Shown: positions 11,058 through 21,374, counted from the first letter of the stretch. The stretch: DNA of 64,000 nucleotides from Gracilaria domingensis (GCA_022539475.1 VCMS01000164.1:62001-126000); one strand, 5' to 3'. Program-made: numbers and translations. The notes: generated by a model not told the origin, from the sequence alone.

Positions 11058-12593
11058 TTATATCTGACTCGGGATCGGTTCCATACCTAACTGATCGCGG
11101 ACCTTATTGACTAGAAGGATGTTGAACTCCATCACATCATGTGCCGACTCGAAAATGGCAGAAGCGCCACAGAACCAAGTTCTATTGCGTCCTTGATTCT
11201 CCATAAGTGTGACGGGATGACCAGCAATCAATCCTCGAGCGTCCCAACGGGTGAAATACGGCCAAATTTTCTGCTCAAGAACATCAATATTCGAATATCC
11301 AGCTGCCTCCATATTTCCTTTCAGGGCTGTTTCTAACTGTTGTTGATGCGCTTGGTCTCCTGTTCCTGCTACTGCCTGATATTGATAGCACATCAAGTAG
11401 TCTTTTTCCGGGGTATCTGGGTTCGAAACTCCGTCATAGTGTTCGAAGATTCTGTGTGAGTCACGAGCAGTTATCAAGTCCATCTCAACCTCTGGACTAA
11501 GACCCGGAGTCCAAGTAATAATAGGCCTTGACGTATATTTGTGGTCAACGGTCACCAGAGTTGTGTTAAGATTAGAAGTGTTTCCCAAAGCGCCAAGGTA
11601 TCTTTGCTCAGTGCTATCGGCGTTAACGAACTCCAGGCACTCTTTTAGATTGGATGTGACGATAACAAAGTCATATGACTCAGCGGGTGCACTTTTGTAG
11701 AGGATTTCAACGCCAGAATCACTTCGGTTCATTGAATCGATTTCGACATTATAGCGAATGTTAAAGTTCTGGGATTCAATCATATGCTCCCAAAATTTCT
11801 GGAATCCTTGCCTCAAAATCATGGCCGGCTCCTCTGGAAGATTTCCAAATGGATTTGGGAGACTACTGGCGATGAACCCTTCCATCAAATGGGAATCATT
11901 CCACCAAAGACCATAGAAAGCCGGGACTTGAGAAACATAGCCATAACCTTGTCCAGTATTTGCTAGCGAAAGAAGCGGAATGAGATCCTCAAACCCGTTT
12001 TGCTTGAGGAACGTCTCAAATGAGATTGAGAGAGCTTTCATCAGATTTTCCATGTTTGATTTCCTGAAGAGAACTTCATATGTCACAACGTAACGTGCCA
12101 TGTCCACAGAAACGGCTGCAAGTGCCGCAAGGAACCTGACCGTTTCATTTTCGATCTGCTGAAATTCCGGCTTCTGAATTTTACTCGAAACGAGGTACTG
12201 CATCTGACTCATACTGGCACCTGATCCATAGCCAGTCTTAATGGTACGCTCCGGGAGTGGTACCTCCTGAAGATCGTAATTCATGTTCTTAGCGCAGCGA
12301 CGCAACTCCTGGTACTTATAGGGAATGGTGTAGCAAGTGCCAAATTCATGTGCCGTTCCCGGCTGAAGAGTGTAGTTCGTGTAAGACTTTCCAGCAGCAC
12401 GTTCCGTACTTTCCAAGATAGTGATGTTCGTAAAGCCTGCTTCGACGAGGAGATAAGCCATGTGAAGGCCGGCCGGACCGGCTCCAACGATAGCAATCTT
12501 GTCATTTGGAGTTGGAATGTAAGGAGTATCATCCAGCAACGTGGACCAACGGAGATATTGTCCCGATCTTTTGCTCTTGTCTCTGATAGCCAT
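11058..12593 (-). CDS. FAD-dependent amine-oxidase-like oxidoreductase
   Basis: A 511-residue flavoprotein. The dinucleotide-binding segment IAIVGAGPAGLHMAYLL (about residues 33-49), ending in the acidic ILE of the second strand, shows FAD binding in the monoamine oxidase/phytoene desaturase fold. The C-terminal part has WPYFTRWDARGL and a late TWFCGASAIFESAHDVME segment that matches the position of the second FAD contact in this fold. The ATG at 12593 was chosen because its context (CAAACATGG) is good and the upstream extension of the frame (to 12821) reads as non-coding. There is no obvious signal peptide or membrane anchor. The gene is intronless and lies head to head with a related flavoprotein at 14156; the two share a 1.56-kb intergenic region. 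The substrate cannot be deduced. Confidence 0.85.
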   Translation of the reverse strand: MAIRDKSKRSGQYLRWSTLLDDTPYIPTPNDKIAIVGAGPAGLHMAYLLVEAGFTNITILESTERAAGKSYTNYTLQPGTAHEFGTCYTIPYKYQELRRCAKNMNYDLQEVPLPERTIKTGYGSGASMSQMQYLVSSKIQKPEFQQIENETVRFLAALAAVSVDMARYVVTYEVLFRKSNMENLMKALSISFETFLKQNGFEDLIPLLSLANTGQGYGYVSQVPAFYGLWWNDSHLMEGFIASSLPNPFGNLPEEPAMILRQGFQKFWEHMIESQNFNIRYNVEIDSMNRSDSGVEILYKSAPAESYDFVIVTSNLKECLEFVNADSTEQRYLGALGNTSNLNTTLVTVDHKYTSRPIITWTPGLSPEVEMDLITARDSHRIFEHYDGVSNPDTPEKDYLMCYQYQAVAGTGDQAHQQQLETALKGNMEAAGYSNIDVLEQKIWPYFTRWDARGLIAGHPVTLMENQGRNRTWFCGASAIFESAHDVMEFNILLVNKVRDQLGMEPIPSQI

Positions 12594-13157
12594 GTTTGTA
12601 GTGAGAGCGTTTTGAAAGCAGCGTATGAGCCAAGTGAGGTGAAAGAGCTGGAAGAGAGGTGAGGTGGCGAGTAAGACGAACTTTTGCGAACGATTGCGAA
12701 CGATTCGGTATTTATCTAGCGACGCAAGGGCGCAGACAAAGAATCTTCCACTACCAATGTGAGCTGCGAGGCAGTGCAAAGCCGGATCCAGAGCTGCACA
12801 CGAGGTGTGGCCCCGGCACAATGTATTGTCCCATGCTCACATCCATGTACGATTCTGGAGGGACCACTGATATGAGTCGGGAGTAAGATGCGTCGTAAAT
12901 AAACCCTTATCGATACATCGCTGAATATGTGTACGTGTAGTGCGATATTGAAGCAAGCACGTAAGCTGTCAAAGCAGTGGTGGGCGCAAAAAGCCCGGTT
13001 CGGAGCACGTATCAACTCAGCTCAAAGGCGACCGATTAACGAGGTCTGCTTCAGGTAGAGGAGCACGTAAGATGTCTGTCGCAACAGTGTCCCGTAACGC
13101 AGTAGACTATGGCCAAATGCTGACATCAGCGTTTGGCCGCAGTCTATCAATGATATC
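12594..13157. promoter_or_regulatory. Divergent promoter region, proximal to minus-strand gene
   Basis: On the minus strand a TATA-like AGATAAATAC lies at about 12709-12718, some 115 bp before the ATG. Just downstream of it (about 12684-12706) is a tandem GCGAACGATT pair. These are plausible core-promoter parts for the FAD gene ending at 12593; function is inferred. Nothing else is recognised in the stretch. Confidence 0.35.
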
Positions 13158-13223
13158 TCATGTGTAGCTATAAAGTACGCACAGTCGCCGACAGACTGTC
13201 GTCGGCGACTGGGCTACACATGA
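13158..13223. repeat. Two-tier inverted repeat in intergenic region
   Basis: Outer arms TCATGTGTAGC (13158-13168) and GCTACACATGA (13213-13223) are exact complements. Inside them AGTCGCCGAC (13183-13192) and GTCGGCGACT (13201-13210) form a second exact pair. The outer loop is asymmetric. It lies between two divergently transcribed flavoprotein genes, so it could be an operator-like or mobile-element structure. Confidence 0.75.
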
Positions 13224-13257
13224 TCGGCGAACCGATCGCGGTGATCAGGTGGCTCGA

Positions 13258-13530
13258 TGTCGGGGGAACATTACGTTCGGGTCATGGCAAGCTTCAAAAG
13301 CTCTGATGACGACAAAGACTTTTTTCAAAGATTTTTAAAATACGGAAGTAGCTAAGAATAGACACAAAAAAGGAGTACGTAGTCCCGTTGCGTCGTGGCC
13401 ATGTCTAGTGCAAGTAGCCGAACAACAACCGATTGCGTTGATCAGATAGCTCATAAGTCGGCGGAACATTATCTTCGGGCAATGGCAAGCTTCCAAAGTC
13501 ACTGATGGCGACAAAGACTTTTTTCCAGGG
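13258..13530. repeat. Direct repeat pair, about 70 bp, 198 bp apart
   Basis: The segment starting GTCGGGGGAACATTA at 13259 recurs as GTCGGCGGAACATTA at 13457. Both continue through TGGCAAGCTTC and GACAAAGACTTTTTTC with roughly 85 percent identity by eye. The second copy overlaps an 80-codon minus-strand frame (13647-13405) that the first copy does not preserve, so the frame may be fortuitous or a decayed duplicate. Confidence 0.6.
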
Positions 13531-13647
13531 CTTCTTCAATAGGTTGTACGTGATTGTGGATGCACAGAAGTGATCCTCCAGAACAAAACAGCTCACAAGG
13601 TGCTGTATCGCTGGTCGATTGGTTGTTTTGTTCTCTAGAATGAGCAC
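13405..13647 (-). CDS. Hypothetical small protein, doubtful
   Basis: An 80-codon frame with no recognised motif. It contains a diverged duplicate of the neighbouring repeat at 13258-13330, where the equivalent frame is broken. That argues against strong coding constraint. It is listed only because it is the longest frame in the intergenic interval. Confidence 0.2.
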   Translation of the reverse strand: MLILENKTTNRPAIQHLVSCFVLEDHFCASTITYNLLKKPWKKVFVAISDFGSLPLPEDNVPPTYELSDQRNRLLFGYLH

Positions 13648-14155
13648 ACGGAGTCAAAAGATATTAGAACATTAAAACTAACTCCAAAGCGCAAAACTGA
13701 CACCAGTGCAATTCGTAGTCCGTCAAGAGCGTCCATTACGAAAGGACAGGCATTATTCGAGCGTACGCCGTTCCCAGCTGCGACAAAATTGCATCCAGTT
13801 CATATCGAAATGCTAGTGTCTCTTCGCATCAGCTCAAGTTAACATTTCTCTTGGCCCATAAGGCCCCAAGCACGACACATGGGCAAGTGAGATTGTACTG
13901 GTTTGCGGTTCCCCTTGCCCTTGACGAATCGTCTTGCTGTTGCGTAAGCCAGGTGACATTAATCAGGTGGCTAATCAGATCTGCTTTCTACTCTCACCCC
14001 ATTCCACAAGCTTGTGTGACAGCTATAAGAGCGTCAGATGAAACCAGTTACTCACAGGTCGGACCCCAGTCCCAGCGTTCACATACAGGTGCTTTCTCAG
14101 ACTGAAAGCATCCAATTCTCTTTTTCGTATTACACGATCAACCCTCCCATCAATC

Positions 14156-15517
14156 ATGAGCTCGGCATTGCCCACAGACACGAGGGTTGGCATCATCGGT
14201 GGTGGTCCATCTGGTATTGCAGCTGCCTGGTTCCTAGTGAAGAATGGCTACAAAAACGTTACAATTCTGGAGAAAGATCAGGAAGTTGGTGGTAAGTGCT
14301 TGACCCGTAACCACACTAGTTCCAAGGGAGACACTAAGAATTATGAGCTAGGTGCCGAATACATTACTTACTCGTACGATGTGTTGTATAGCTTCTTGGA
14401 GGAGTTGAACGAGCCGATTAGGGACGCAGGCCCCATCCTGGCCATTGAGGGGGGCGGAAAATTTGGACTTCCACTTGACGTCACAGACACGGATACCCTC
14501 CTCGCCCTTCTGAGGTATTTCAAACTTGTTTATGAGTTTAGGAATGAAATTGCCTTCCCCTCCAACGAAAATCTATCAACGCATCCAGTCCTAAGCATGA
14601 GCAGTGCAGAGCTCATCAAAGAGTATAGGCTGGAACGCATTGAAGGCATCCTCTTGGTTCAGCAGTTTGGTTATGGTCCATTGGAGGATTTCCCCGCGCT
14701 TCATCTTTTCCGCACCGTATCACATAGTTTGCTGATTCGGATTGTGGCAGAAGAGCTGCATCTACCTTTCTTCGAAAGACCTGTGGCAGCTCTGGCCTTG
14801 AATGGCACCCAGGGCTTGTTCAAGAACATGGCCACATGGGTTAGTGCTCAGAAAGAAAGCGTGTACCCTGGCTCTCCTGCTGTTCTGACCGGGCAAACTG
14901 TGACTTCTGTTGTGCCTCAAGGTGACACGGTGCAAGTGCACGCGGGTAGGTCGAATATGATATTTGACAAGGTTATATGTTCCGTGCCTCCAAACTTTCT
15001 AGCCGAAATGATGGAATTAGATGAGCAGTGGAACTCGCTCTTCAGAAAGATCAGGTACCACCCATACTGGGTGGGTTGCTTAGAAATGTTCGATCAAACC
15101 CTTGACCTGGGATACTTCCAAAACGAAAAGCTAGGACCATACGAACCAGCACAGTTCAGCAAAAGGTATCAAGAGGGTGAAGTCATAGCCTATGGATATA
15201 ACCACAACTATGCGGAAGACGCAGCTCAGGATCCCAGACCGGAGATAGACAGCACATTGACACGATACCTGAGCGAGAACATGGCGGTGAATCAGTACGA
15301 AGCAGTTGATCTGTCAAAGTACTGGGATACCTATCATCCGCACGTTTCACTGCAAGAGTTCAGAAGTGGCTACTTTGACCAACTGGGTCAGTTCCAGGGC
15401 ACGAACAATATTTATCTAACGGGTGACACGCACGCTATGGAGAGTATGGAGTACAGCTGCCGTCATGCAAAGTACGTGGTGGACACGTTCTTTTGCGGCC
15501 GCCCTTACAGCTTGTAA
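14156..15517 (+). CDS. FAD-dependent amine-oxidase-like oxidoreductase
   Basis: A 453-residue single-frame flavoprotein. It opens almost directly with the Rossmann motif VGIIGGGPSGIAAAWFL (residues 11-27), then ILEKDQEVGGKC, the second conserved GG(K/R) segment of the monoamine oxidase/protoporphyrinogen oxidase-type fold. The C-terminus has NNIYLTGDTHAMESMEY, which fits the FAD-binding GD box. No targeting peptide is visible before the Rossmann strand, so a cytosolic location is likely. A TATA-like CTATAAGAG lies about 130 bp upstream (14020-14028). It is divergent from the related gene at 11058-12593; both may be an old duplicated pair used in the same pathway (inference). The substrate is unknown. 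Confidence 0.85.
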   Translation: MSSALPTDTRVGIIGGGPSGIAAAWFLVKNGYKNVTILEKDQEVGGKCLTRNHTSSKGDTKNYELGAEYITYSYDVLYSFLEELNEPIRDAGPILAIEGGGKFGLPLDVTDTDTLLALLRYFKLVYEFRNEIAFPSNENLSTHPVLSMSSAELIKEYRLERIEGILLVQQFGYGPLEDFPALHLFRTVSHSLLIRIVAEELHLPFFERPVAALALNGTQGLFKNMATWVSAQKESVYPGSPAVLTGQTVTSVVPQGDTVQVHAGRSNMIFDKVICSVPPNFLAEMMELDEQWNSLFRKIRYHPYWVGCLEMFDQTLDLGYFQNEKLGPYEPAQFSKRYQEGEVIAYGYNHNYAEDAAQDPRPEIDSTLTRYLSENMAVNQYEAVDLSKYWDTYHPHVSLQEFRSGYFDQLGQFQGTNNIYLTGDTHAMESMEYSCRHAKYVVDTFFCGRPYSL

Positions 15518-15712
15518 GGGAGACCATGTGGGGCGCAAAATTAAGATGCGCGCTTAGGTGAGTAGAGGTGGGTATGGTTTAAGTCCGGATGGACACCGCG
15601 CCGTGCACTGGGATCCGTTTAGGGTGAGGTGGATGCGCCGGTCAATGTAGCAGCAGCTGTCACTTGTTGGACAGGATGCGCTGTCGAGCGCAATTTAAAA
15701 ATTGCCGAGTCA
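15518..15712. other. 3' flank of FAD gene up to retroelement insertion
   Basis: About 195 bp without a gene. It ends at the GTTAG target duplication (15713-15717) of the gypsy element B. The other side of the original locus resumes at 26933. Confidence 0.6.
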
Positions 15713-15717
15713 GTTAG

Positions 15718-15867
15718 TGTAACGCAGTAGCATCTCTTCAAGCTCAAAGCTACACTAATGTCTCTAGTTTAGTCACTACAAGCTACGGCGCGTCCTTCGA
15801 GGAATCTCAGTCCTCCGCGAGCAAGCACGCTCCGAGCAGTATAAAGTCCGCGGTTCGATCTGCCTCG
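15718..15867 (+). repeat. 5' LTR of element B, first part
   Basis: The first 150 bp of the LTR, matching 26706 onward. Relative to the 3' LTR it has a 12-bp longer segment near 15770. It stops at CCTCG, the target duplication of element A, and resumes after 21149. Confidence 0.9.
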
Positions 15868-16087
15868 TGTAATAGAACGTTGACTGTAGCTGTTGAACGT
15901 TGTTAGCGCTAACGTTACAGTACTACCCAAGAGTTGTTAGCACGTATAGTTAAGTTCGCGATATAACGTTAGCTTTATGACTAGATAGTTTTGTTACATA
16001 AATACTTGGTGCTACGGATCTGGCAGAGCTCGGCCAGATTCCACGCACGAGCCACCCAGACCGACGACTATCGTCTATTGTATTACA
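15868..16087 (+). repeat. 5' LTR of element A
   Basis: 220 bp, TGTAAT...TATTACA. It is about 97 percent identical by eye to 20925-21144. It contains a short perfect inverted stretch TTAGCGCTAA. Confidence 0.93.
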
Positions 16088-16089
16088 TT

Positions 16090-16099
16090 TGGTAGCATC
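16090..16099 (+). other. Primer-binding site of element A
   Basis: TGGTAGCATC, starting with the TGG that pairs with a tRNA CCA end, two bases after the LTR. The implied tRNA would end GATGCTACCA, so its acceptor would begin AGCATC. An A1:U72 pair is characteristic of eukaryotic initiator tRNA-Met, so that tRNA is the likely primer (inference). Confidence 0.7.
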
Positions 16100-16147
16100 T
16101 TTCTTCTTTCCCACCGCCGGAAAAAGCCCAACAACAGTACGTTCACG

Positions 16148-17434
16148 ATGCCCCTTGCTTCCGACGCCCTGGCAAACTCTCGCTCAAAACCGAACGAAGG
16201 CCCTCAGACTCGGTCCCGAAGTCAAGAACTATCAACTGCTCAAGTAGAGCGCCCGCGTGCGCACGGTGCCCCGTCATCTGTAGTTAATTCAACAGTTCTA
16301 CCAATTGAGCAGAGCTCCCGCCGCAACGGTGTGGAACGAAATGCATCGCTGCGTCATGGAACCGCAAGCACTCGCGCAAAACACAGCATATATCCTGTTT
16401 TACTGGAACTTCTATCATCGCAACAAGCCTCTATTGCAGCACTTACCGAGCAAATGGCCTCCCTTCGCGCAACTTTCGAAGCGCAGAAGCAAAGAGCCCA
16501 ACCTCAACCATGTTCGGAAAGAACACATTCCCTAGTTCCCACATCGCTCGAGCGACAGGAAACTCCAACACGATCAATGGACAAGTCTTCGCAGTCTTCC
16601 CTACAGGTGTTGAAGTCTTCAAACTTTTCCATATTTTACGGACGGGACCACGCAAGAACATCCACCAAGATTCGCTCGTTCATATCCAGCATACGGAAAG
16701 TGACCAATCTGTGTCGAGGACTCACCGCAAGAGAAGAGGTAGACATCGCCGTGTGTCTGCTACGTGACAATGTAGATCTTTGGTACAATCGCGTCGTACG
16801 TGCTGGTCAGTACTTCTATACGTTGGAAGAACTACAGGCTGCAATGCTTGAAGAATTTGTACCTGCAAATGAGATCGCCAACGCCCGGGTGTCACTTATT
16901 CGACTGCGCATGTCTGGAAAGCTCGAACCGCACATCAACAAGTTCCGAGAATTGATTGACATTTGTGACACACCCCTTCGTGAAGCATTCACGTTTTTCC
17001 AGTTGAGCCTTCCAACATTGTTCAAGAAGAAGCTGTCCGAAAAGTTCCCCGCCGGTCAGCCCAGCTCTATGGCGGAAGTCTTCAACTATGTGCGCACCAT
17101 TCAAATTTCGGAACGTTGGAAGGAAACTCCAAAGCAGGCGCAGTCGCAGTCATCGAAACGCGGTAAAAGCAATGGTTCGGACCCTCCTTGGCGCTCGCAA
17201 CGATCATCTCGCAACACATCAAAGCCACTTGACGCCAGTGTGATCCGCAAAGACCCTGAGGCAGACACCTGGGGCCCAGCTGACTTCCAAAATCGTTTGG
17301 AGCTTGATACGTATCGGAGTCATGATCGTTGTATGAAATGTGGCAAAAAGCCTTGGAGCGATCCGAAACATCCTTGTCGAGCAACAGTTGCGTCAGCCGC
17401 GGCGCAGCGCCCGCTCAAAAACGCAAAAAACTAA
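16148..17434 (+). CDS. gag: Gag of chromovirus A
   Basis: A 428-residue structural protein of the virus-like particle. The N-terminal 165 residues are Ser/Arg-rich. A capsid-like retrotransposon gag domain spans about residues 165-310 (segments VDIAVCLLRDNVDLWYNRV and LEEFVPANEIANARVSLIRL). The C-terminus carries a zinc-knuckle-like CMKCGKKPWSDPKHPC, a spacing unlike the usual C-x2-C-x4-H-x4-C. The ORF is intact. Pol overlaps its last 106 bases in the -1 frame, which suggests programmed -1 frameshifting to make Gag-Pol; no classic slippery heptamer was confirmed. The ATG at 16148 sits 61 bp after the LTR end. Confidence 0.88.
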   Translation: MPLASDALANSRSKPNEGPQTRSRSQELSTAQVERPRAHGAPSSVVNSTVLPIEQSSRRNGVERNASLRHGTASTRAKHSIYPVLLELLSSQQASIAALTEQMASLRATFEAQKQRAQPQPCSERTHSLVPTSLERQETPTRSMDKSSQSSLQVLKSSNFSIFYGRDHARTSTKIRSFISSIRKVTNLCRGLTAREEVDIAVCLLRDNVDLWYNRVVRAGQYFYTLEELQAAMLEEFVPANEIANARVSLIRLRMSGKLEPHINKFRELIDICDTPLREAFTFFQLSLPTLFKKKLSEKFPAGQPSSMAEVFNYVRTIQISERWKETPKQAQSQSSKRGKSNGSDPPWRSQRSSRNTSKPLDASVIRKDPEADTWGPADFQNRLELDTYRSHDRCMKCGKKPWSDPKHPCRATVASAAAQRPLKNAKN

Positions 17435-20400
17435 GACCGCCGCACGCCCGTGCGGCTCGGGATCCCCGCGTTGTCCCTCTCCCACGCCTATCGGCACTGA
17501 ACGTGGACCCATCGGACGACTTGATCTACCAGGCAAGCATCAATGGCACGAAAGTTGCCTTCCACTTGGACCCTGGTGCTTCGCACGCCTTCATGTCGCC
17601 CGACACAGCACGACGCTGTAGACTTACGCTTCGGAATACCAACTCTACCTCAGCACAGCTCGGTGATCACAGCCTGGTACCCATCAGTCACGAAACTAGA
17701 GCAACAGTCGACCTCCATGACACTTCTGCGACAGTTACGATCTTTGCAATCGCCATGCATAAGGATCACGAAGGAGTACCGCTTATCACCGTTGGTAGAG
17801 AGTGGCTGGGCATGTTGAACCCCGACATCGATTCGACGACTCACGAGATGACCATCAAGCGCGCTGATGGCTCTCACTTCACAGTGTACTCTCGATATTG
17901 GACCCCTGCTTCCACTCGCAAGAAACCCGCCGTAGTGAAACCCATTTCGTTTAAAAGCCTTCGCAAGATCGTCAAAAAACGGTCGTGTGAACTCTTCGCT
18001 GTACGCTTGCAGCAACCCTCGACCGCTGTCGAGTGCCATCCGGATTTGGCAACCATTTTCGACGAATACAATGATGTATTCAAAGAAGAGCTCCCATATG
18101 AACTCCCGCCGCGACGGGAACATGATTTCGAAATCAACCTTAAGCAGGATCAACCACCGCCGGTTCGGCCTGTAATTCGACTGTCTAACGAAGAACTCCA
18201 GCTTCTTCGCAACACTCTCGACGAACTGCTTCGCAAGGGTCTCATCCGGCCGTCTTCTTCGCCATTCGGAGCACCTGCTTTCTTTGTCAAGAAGAAATCT
18301 GGTCAGTTGCGCATGGTCTGCGACTACCGCGCTTTGAACAGGATAACCATACCAGACTCGACACCATTGCCGTTAATTGACGAAGCGCTCGACCAGGTTT
18401 CTGGAGCCAAGATCTTCTCACAAATCGATCTTGTCGGAGCGTATCACCAGATGAGAATTCGCGATGAAGATTGTCACAAGACCGCTATTCGAACGCGGTT
18501 TGGTTCGTTCGAATGGAAGGTGCTGTGCTTCAGACTGACGAATGCACCCGCAGCATTCTCGAGACTGATTGCTTCCGTCTTGAAAGACCTAAACGGAGAA
18601 TGTCTTGTTCTGTACATCGATGACATTCTGGTCTACAGTAAGACAATTGAAGAGCACAAACAACACCTTCGACGAGTCTTTGCTGCACTCCGTGAACACC
18701 AACTGTATGCAAAGCTAAGCAAGTGCTCTTTCGGTGTCAAAGAGGTTGACTTTCTTGGCTTCCACGTCTCTGATCAAGGCGTCTCCACTCAGGATCGATT
18801 AACCTCCTCCATCCGCGAATGGCCGACACCCACCACCATACGTCATATTCAACAGTTTGTGGGCCTCACAAACTTCTACCGCAGATTCATTAAGGGTTAC
18901 GCGAATATCCTGCGCCCTCTGACGGATCTACTACGTACTCGAGATTTTCAATGGACAAAGGCACAAGATGTCGACTTTAACGATATCAAGAAAGCCCTAA
19001 CCTCCGCTCCGGTTCTGGCCCACATAGACCCGAACCAACCCCTCGTTCTGACCACTGACGCCTCACAACGCGCAGTAGGCGCCAACTTATCGCAGGACGA
19101 CCACCCAATTGCCTATCTTTCTCATCGTCTCTCCGAAACAGAGTCGAGATGGGACACCGGTGATCAGGAATTACTTGCAGTTATGATCGCCATTCGCACG
19201 TGGTCTCCCTATCTCCGAGGAAGACACTTTACCTTACGCACAGATCACGACACGATTCGATATTTGAACACCAAACCTAAACTAACGGGCCGGCAATGCC
19301 GTTGGTTGGACGAGATCCAAGAATATTCTTTCGATATCGAACACATCTCAGGCCGAAAGAATGTCGTGCCAGACCCACTCAGCCGTAGGCCCGACCACAC
19401 ACTACCTCGACTCCAATCCCTAAGTGTTGTTCTCCCTGGAATACGTGATTCTATACGACAGGCTTACAGCACAGATTCCTTGGCAACCGAACTGCTTCGC
19501 GCCCTCACTGATCCATCCTACGACGCCACGCCAGATATCAAACGGAAGATACGGAACTACGCGGTTTCAAATGAGATGCTGTTTTGGACTGGATCGGGAT
19601 CATTTCGATTATAAATCCCCTCAGAGAACCTTCGCCGAACTGTGATGGATTATTTTCATGGTGTAGGACATATTGGAGCTGACAAGTCATACTCTTCTGC
19701 ACACAGATATGTGTTCTGGCCACGCATGTATCAAGACTTTCTGAAGCATGTGCGCAGCTGTCGCGACTGTCAGTCCAAATCTTTCACATGGATTACTACA
19801 GCCACTCCCAATTCCAAACAGATGCTGGGAGATCGTAGCCTTCGATTTTCTCACAGAGGTTCCCACCACTACTTCAGGTTTCGACGCGATTCTGGTTCTT
19901 GTAGACAAATTATCGAAGCAAGGACTCTTTATTCCGACAAAAAAGACTGTCACTGCCAAACAAACCTTGCATCTTTTCGAAAGCAGCCTCTTCTCGAAGC
20001 ATGGAGTCCCGCACACTCTCGTCAGCGACTGCGACCCGAAGGTTACGTCAAAGTTCTGGCAATCACTGGTACAGCTCCTGAACGTACGCTGTAATACCTC
20101 CACAACCGCGCATCTGCAGAGGGACGGACAGTCCGAGAACATGATTCGCACCGTATCGAACATGCTTCGTGGAATCGTACAGAAGTCTCCAAAAGAATGG
20201 GATTCAGCTTTGCCAACTATCGAATTTGAATACAACTCCTCGCGACACAGCTCAACCGAACTTGCCCCCTTCGAAGTGGAGCTAGGATACATCCCACACA
20301 CACCCGTCACACGAGAGCTGGAGCATTGCGACATTCGTTCACAAGAAGCCTTGGACTTTGTTGAGCGTAGAAGTAGAAAGGCACTGCGTGCGCTTGCTAG

Positions 20401-20899
20401 AGATCATATCGCCAAGGCTTTGGCAAACCAGAAGTTTTACGCAGATCAACGCAGAACCGACGCTTCGTTCTCCATAGGAGACCTTGTGCTCCTTCGATCA
20501 GATGCGCTTTCTTTGGTTCGCCGTGCTACACTCCCGAAAAAGTGGCAAGCTCGTTATGTGGGACCCTTTCGCGTGCTGGAAGCTCTCGGTCCTGTAAACT
20601 ATCGCATCGAACTTCCTGCAACAATGAAGCGAGCGCACGATGTAATTCATGTTTCAAAGCTAAGGATGTATCATCATGACAACAGAAGACCTCTGGATGT
20701 TGTTATGAACAATGGTGGTGAAGTTGAGCAAGAGGTATCTGAAATCTTGGACAAGAAAAGGTTTGGTCGCCGCGTGCACTATCTTGTCCGGTTTACTGGA
20801 GATGATCCAGATGATGCAATTTGGCTGCCTACCTCGTCTTTGAAGAATTGCAAAGACGCCCTACAAAACTTCAACTCGCGAAGAAAGTCAAATCGGTGA
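17329..20899 (+). pseudogene. pol: Pol of chromovirus A with one stop and one frameshift
   Basis: Domains in order: aspartic protease with LDPGASHAF (near residue 80, DPG instead of DSG/DTG), reverse transcriptase with KIFSQIDLVGAYHQM and LYIDDILVYS (about residue 430), and RNase H with LTTDASQRAVGA. Next come the HHCC integrase zinc region (GHIGADK ... CRDCQ), the integrase core (FDFLTE, VSDCDPK, QSEN) and a C-terminal chromodomain-like segment (VHYLVRFTGDDPDDAIWLP). A TAA stop at 19612-19614 interrupts the link between RNase H and integrase, and the frame changes near 19785. The 17329 end has no ATG, in line with expression by frameshift from gag. The substrate is element cDNA and host chromatin; the chromodomain is thought to steer integration to histone-marked sites in chromoviruses. 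Confidence 0.92.
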
Positions 20900-20924
20900 T
20901 TGACTCATCCCAGACGGGGGTGAA

Positions 20925-21144
20925 TGTAATCGAACGTTGACTGTAGCTGTCGAACGTTGTTAGCGCTAACGTTACAGTACTACCCAAGAGTTGTTAGCAC
21001 GTATAGTTACGTTCGCGATATAACGTTAGCTTTATGACTAGATAGTTTTGCTACATAAATGCTTGGTGCTACGGATCTGGCAGAGCTCGGCCAGACTCCA
21101 CGCACGAGCCACCCAGACCGACGACTATCGTCTATTGTATTACA
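20925..21144 (+). repeat. 3' LTR of element A
   Basis: 220 bp matching 15868-16087 with about six substitutions. It is preceded by the polypurine-like tract AGACGGGGGTGAA and followed by target duplication CCTCG. Confidence 0.93.
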
Positions 21145-21149
21145 CCTCG

Positions 21150-21233
21150 CCTTTCTCTCCGGACAAGACAAGCAGTCATCACCACTTTCACTTTATTGTC
21201 GCCAGATCGGACATCACGTCTCTCTGTATTACA
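21150..21233 (+). repeat. 5' LTR of element B, second part
   Basis: The remaining 84 bp of the split LTR, ending TATTACA and followed after two bases by the primer site TGGTAGCATC (21236-21245). Confidence 0.9.
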
Positions 21234-21374
21234 ATTGGTAGCATCAACTTACGTTCCTCGCCGCTGGAACACCACTCTCTCAACCATACCTTTGGCTTGC
21301 CAGTCCAAACTAGGCCGTCGCAACACTTCGACGCCCTCCGCACGACAAAGCTCGTCTCCTCCCTCCGGACCTAA

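Larger units (their letters stand above)
15868..21144 (+). mobile_element. Ty3/gypsy chromovirus A, full length
   Basis: A 5277-bp element inserted in the LTR of element B, with target duplication CCTCG at 15863-15867 and 21145-21149. The LTRs are 220 bp each (TGTAAT...TATTACA) and differ at about six positions. The primer site TGGTAGCATC is at 16090-16099, two bases after the LTR. A purine-rich tract with GGGGG precedes the 3' LTR. It encodes gag, then protease, reverse transcriptase, RNase H, integrase and a chromodomain. One in-frame stop and one frameshift in pol make this copy defective. Confidence 0.95.
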
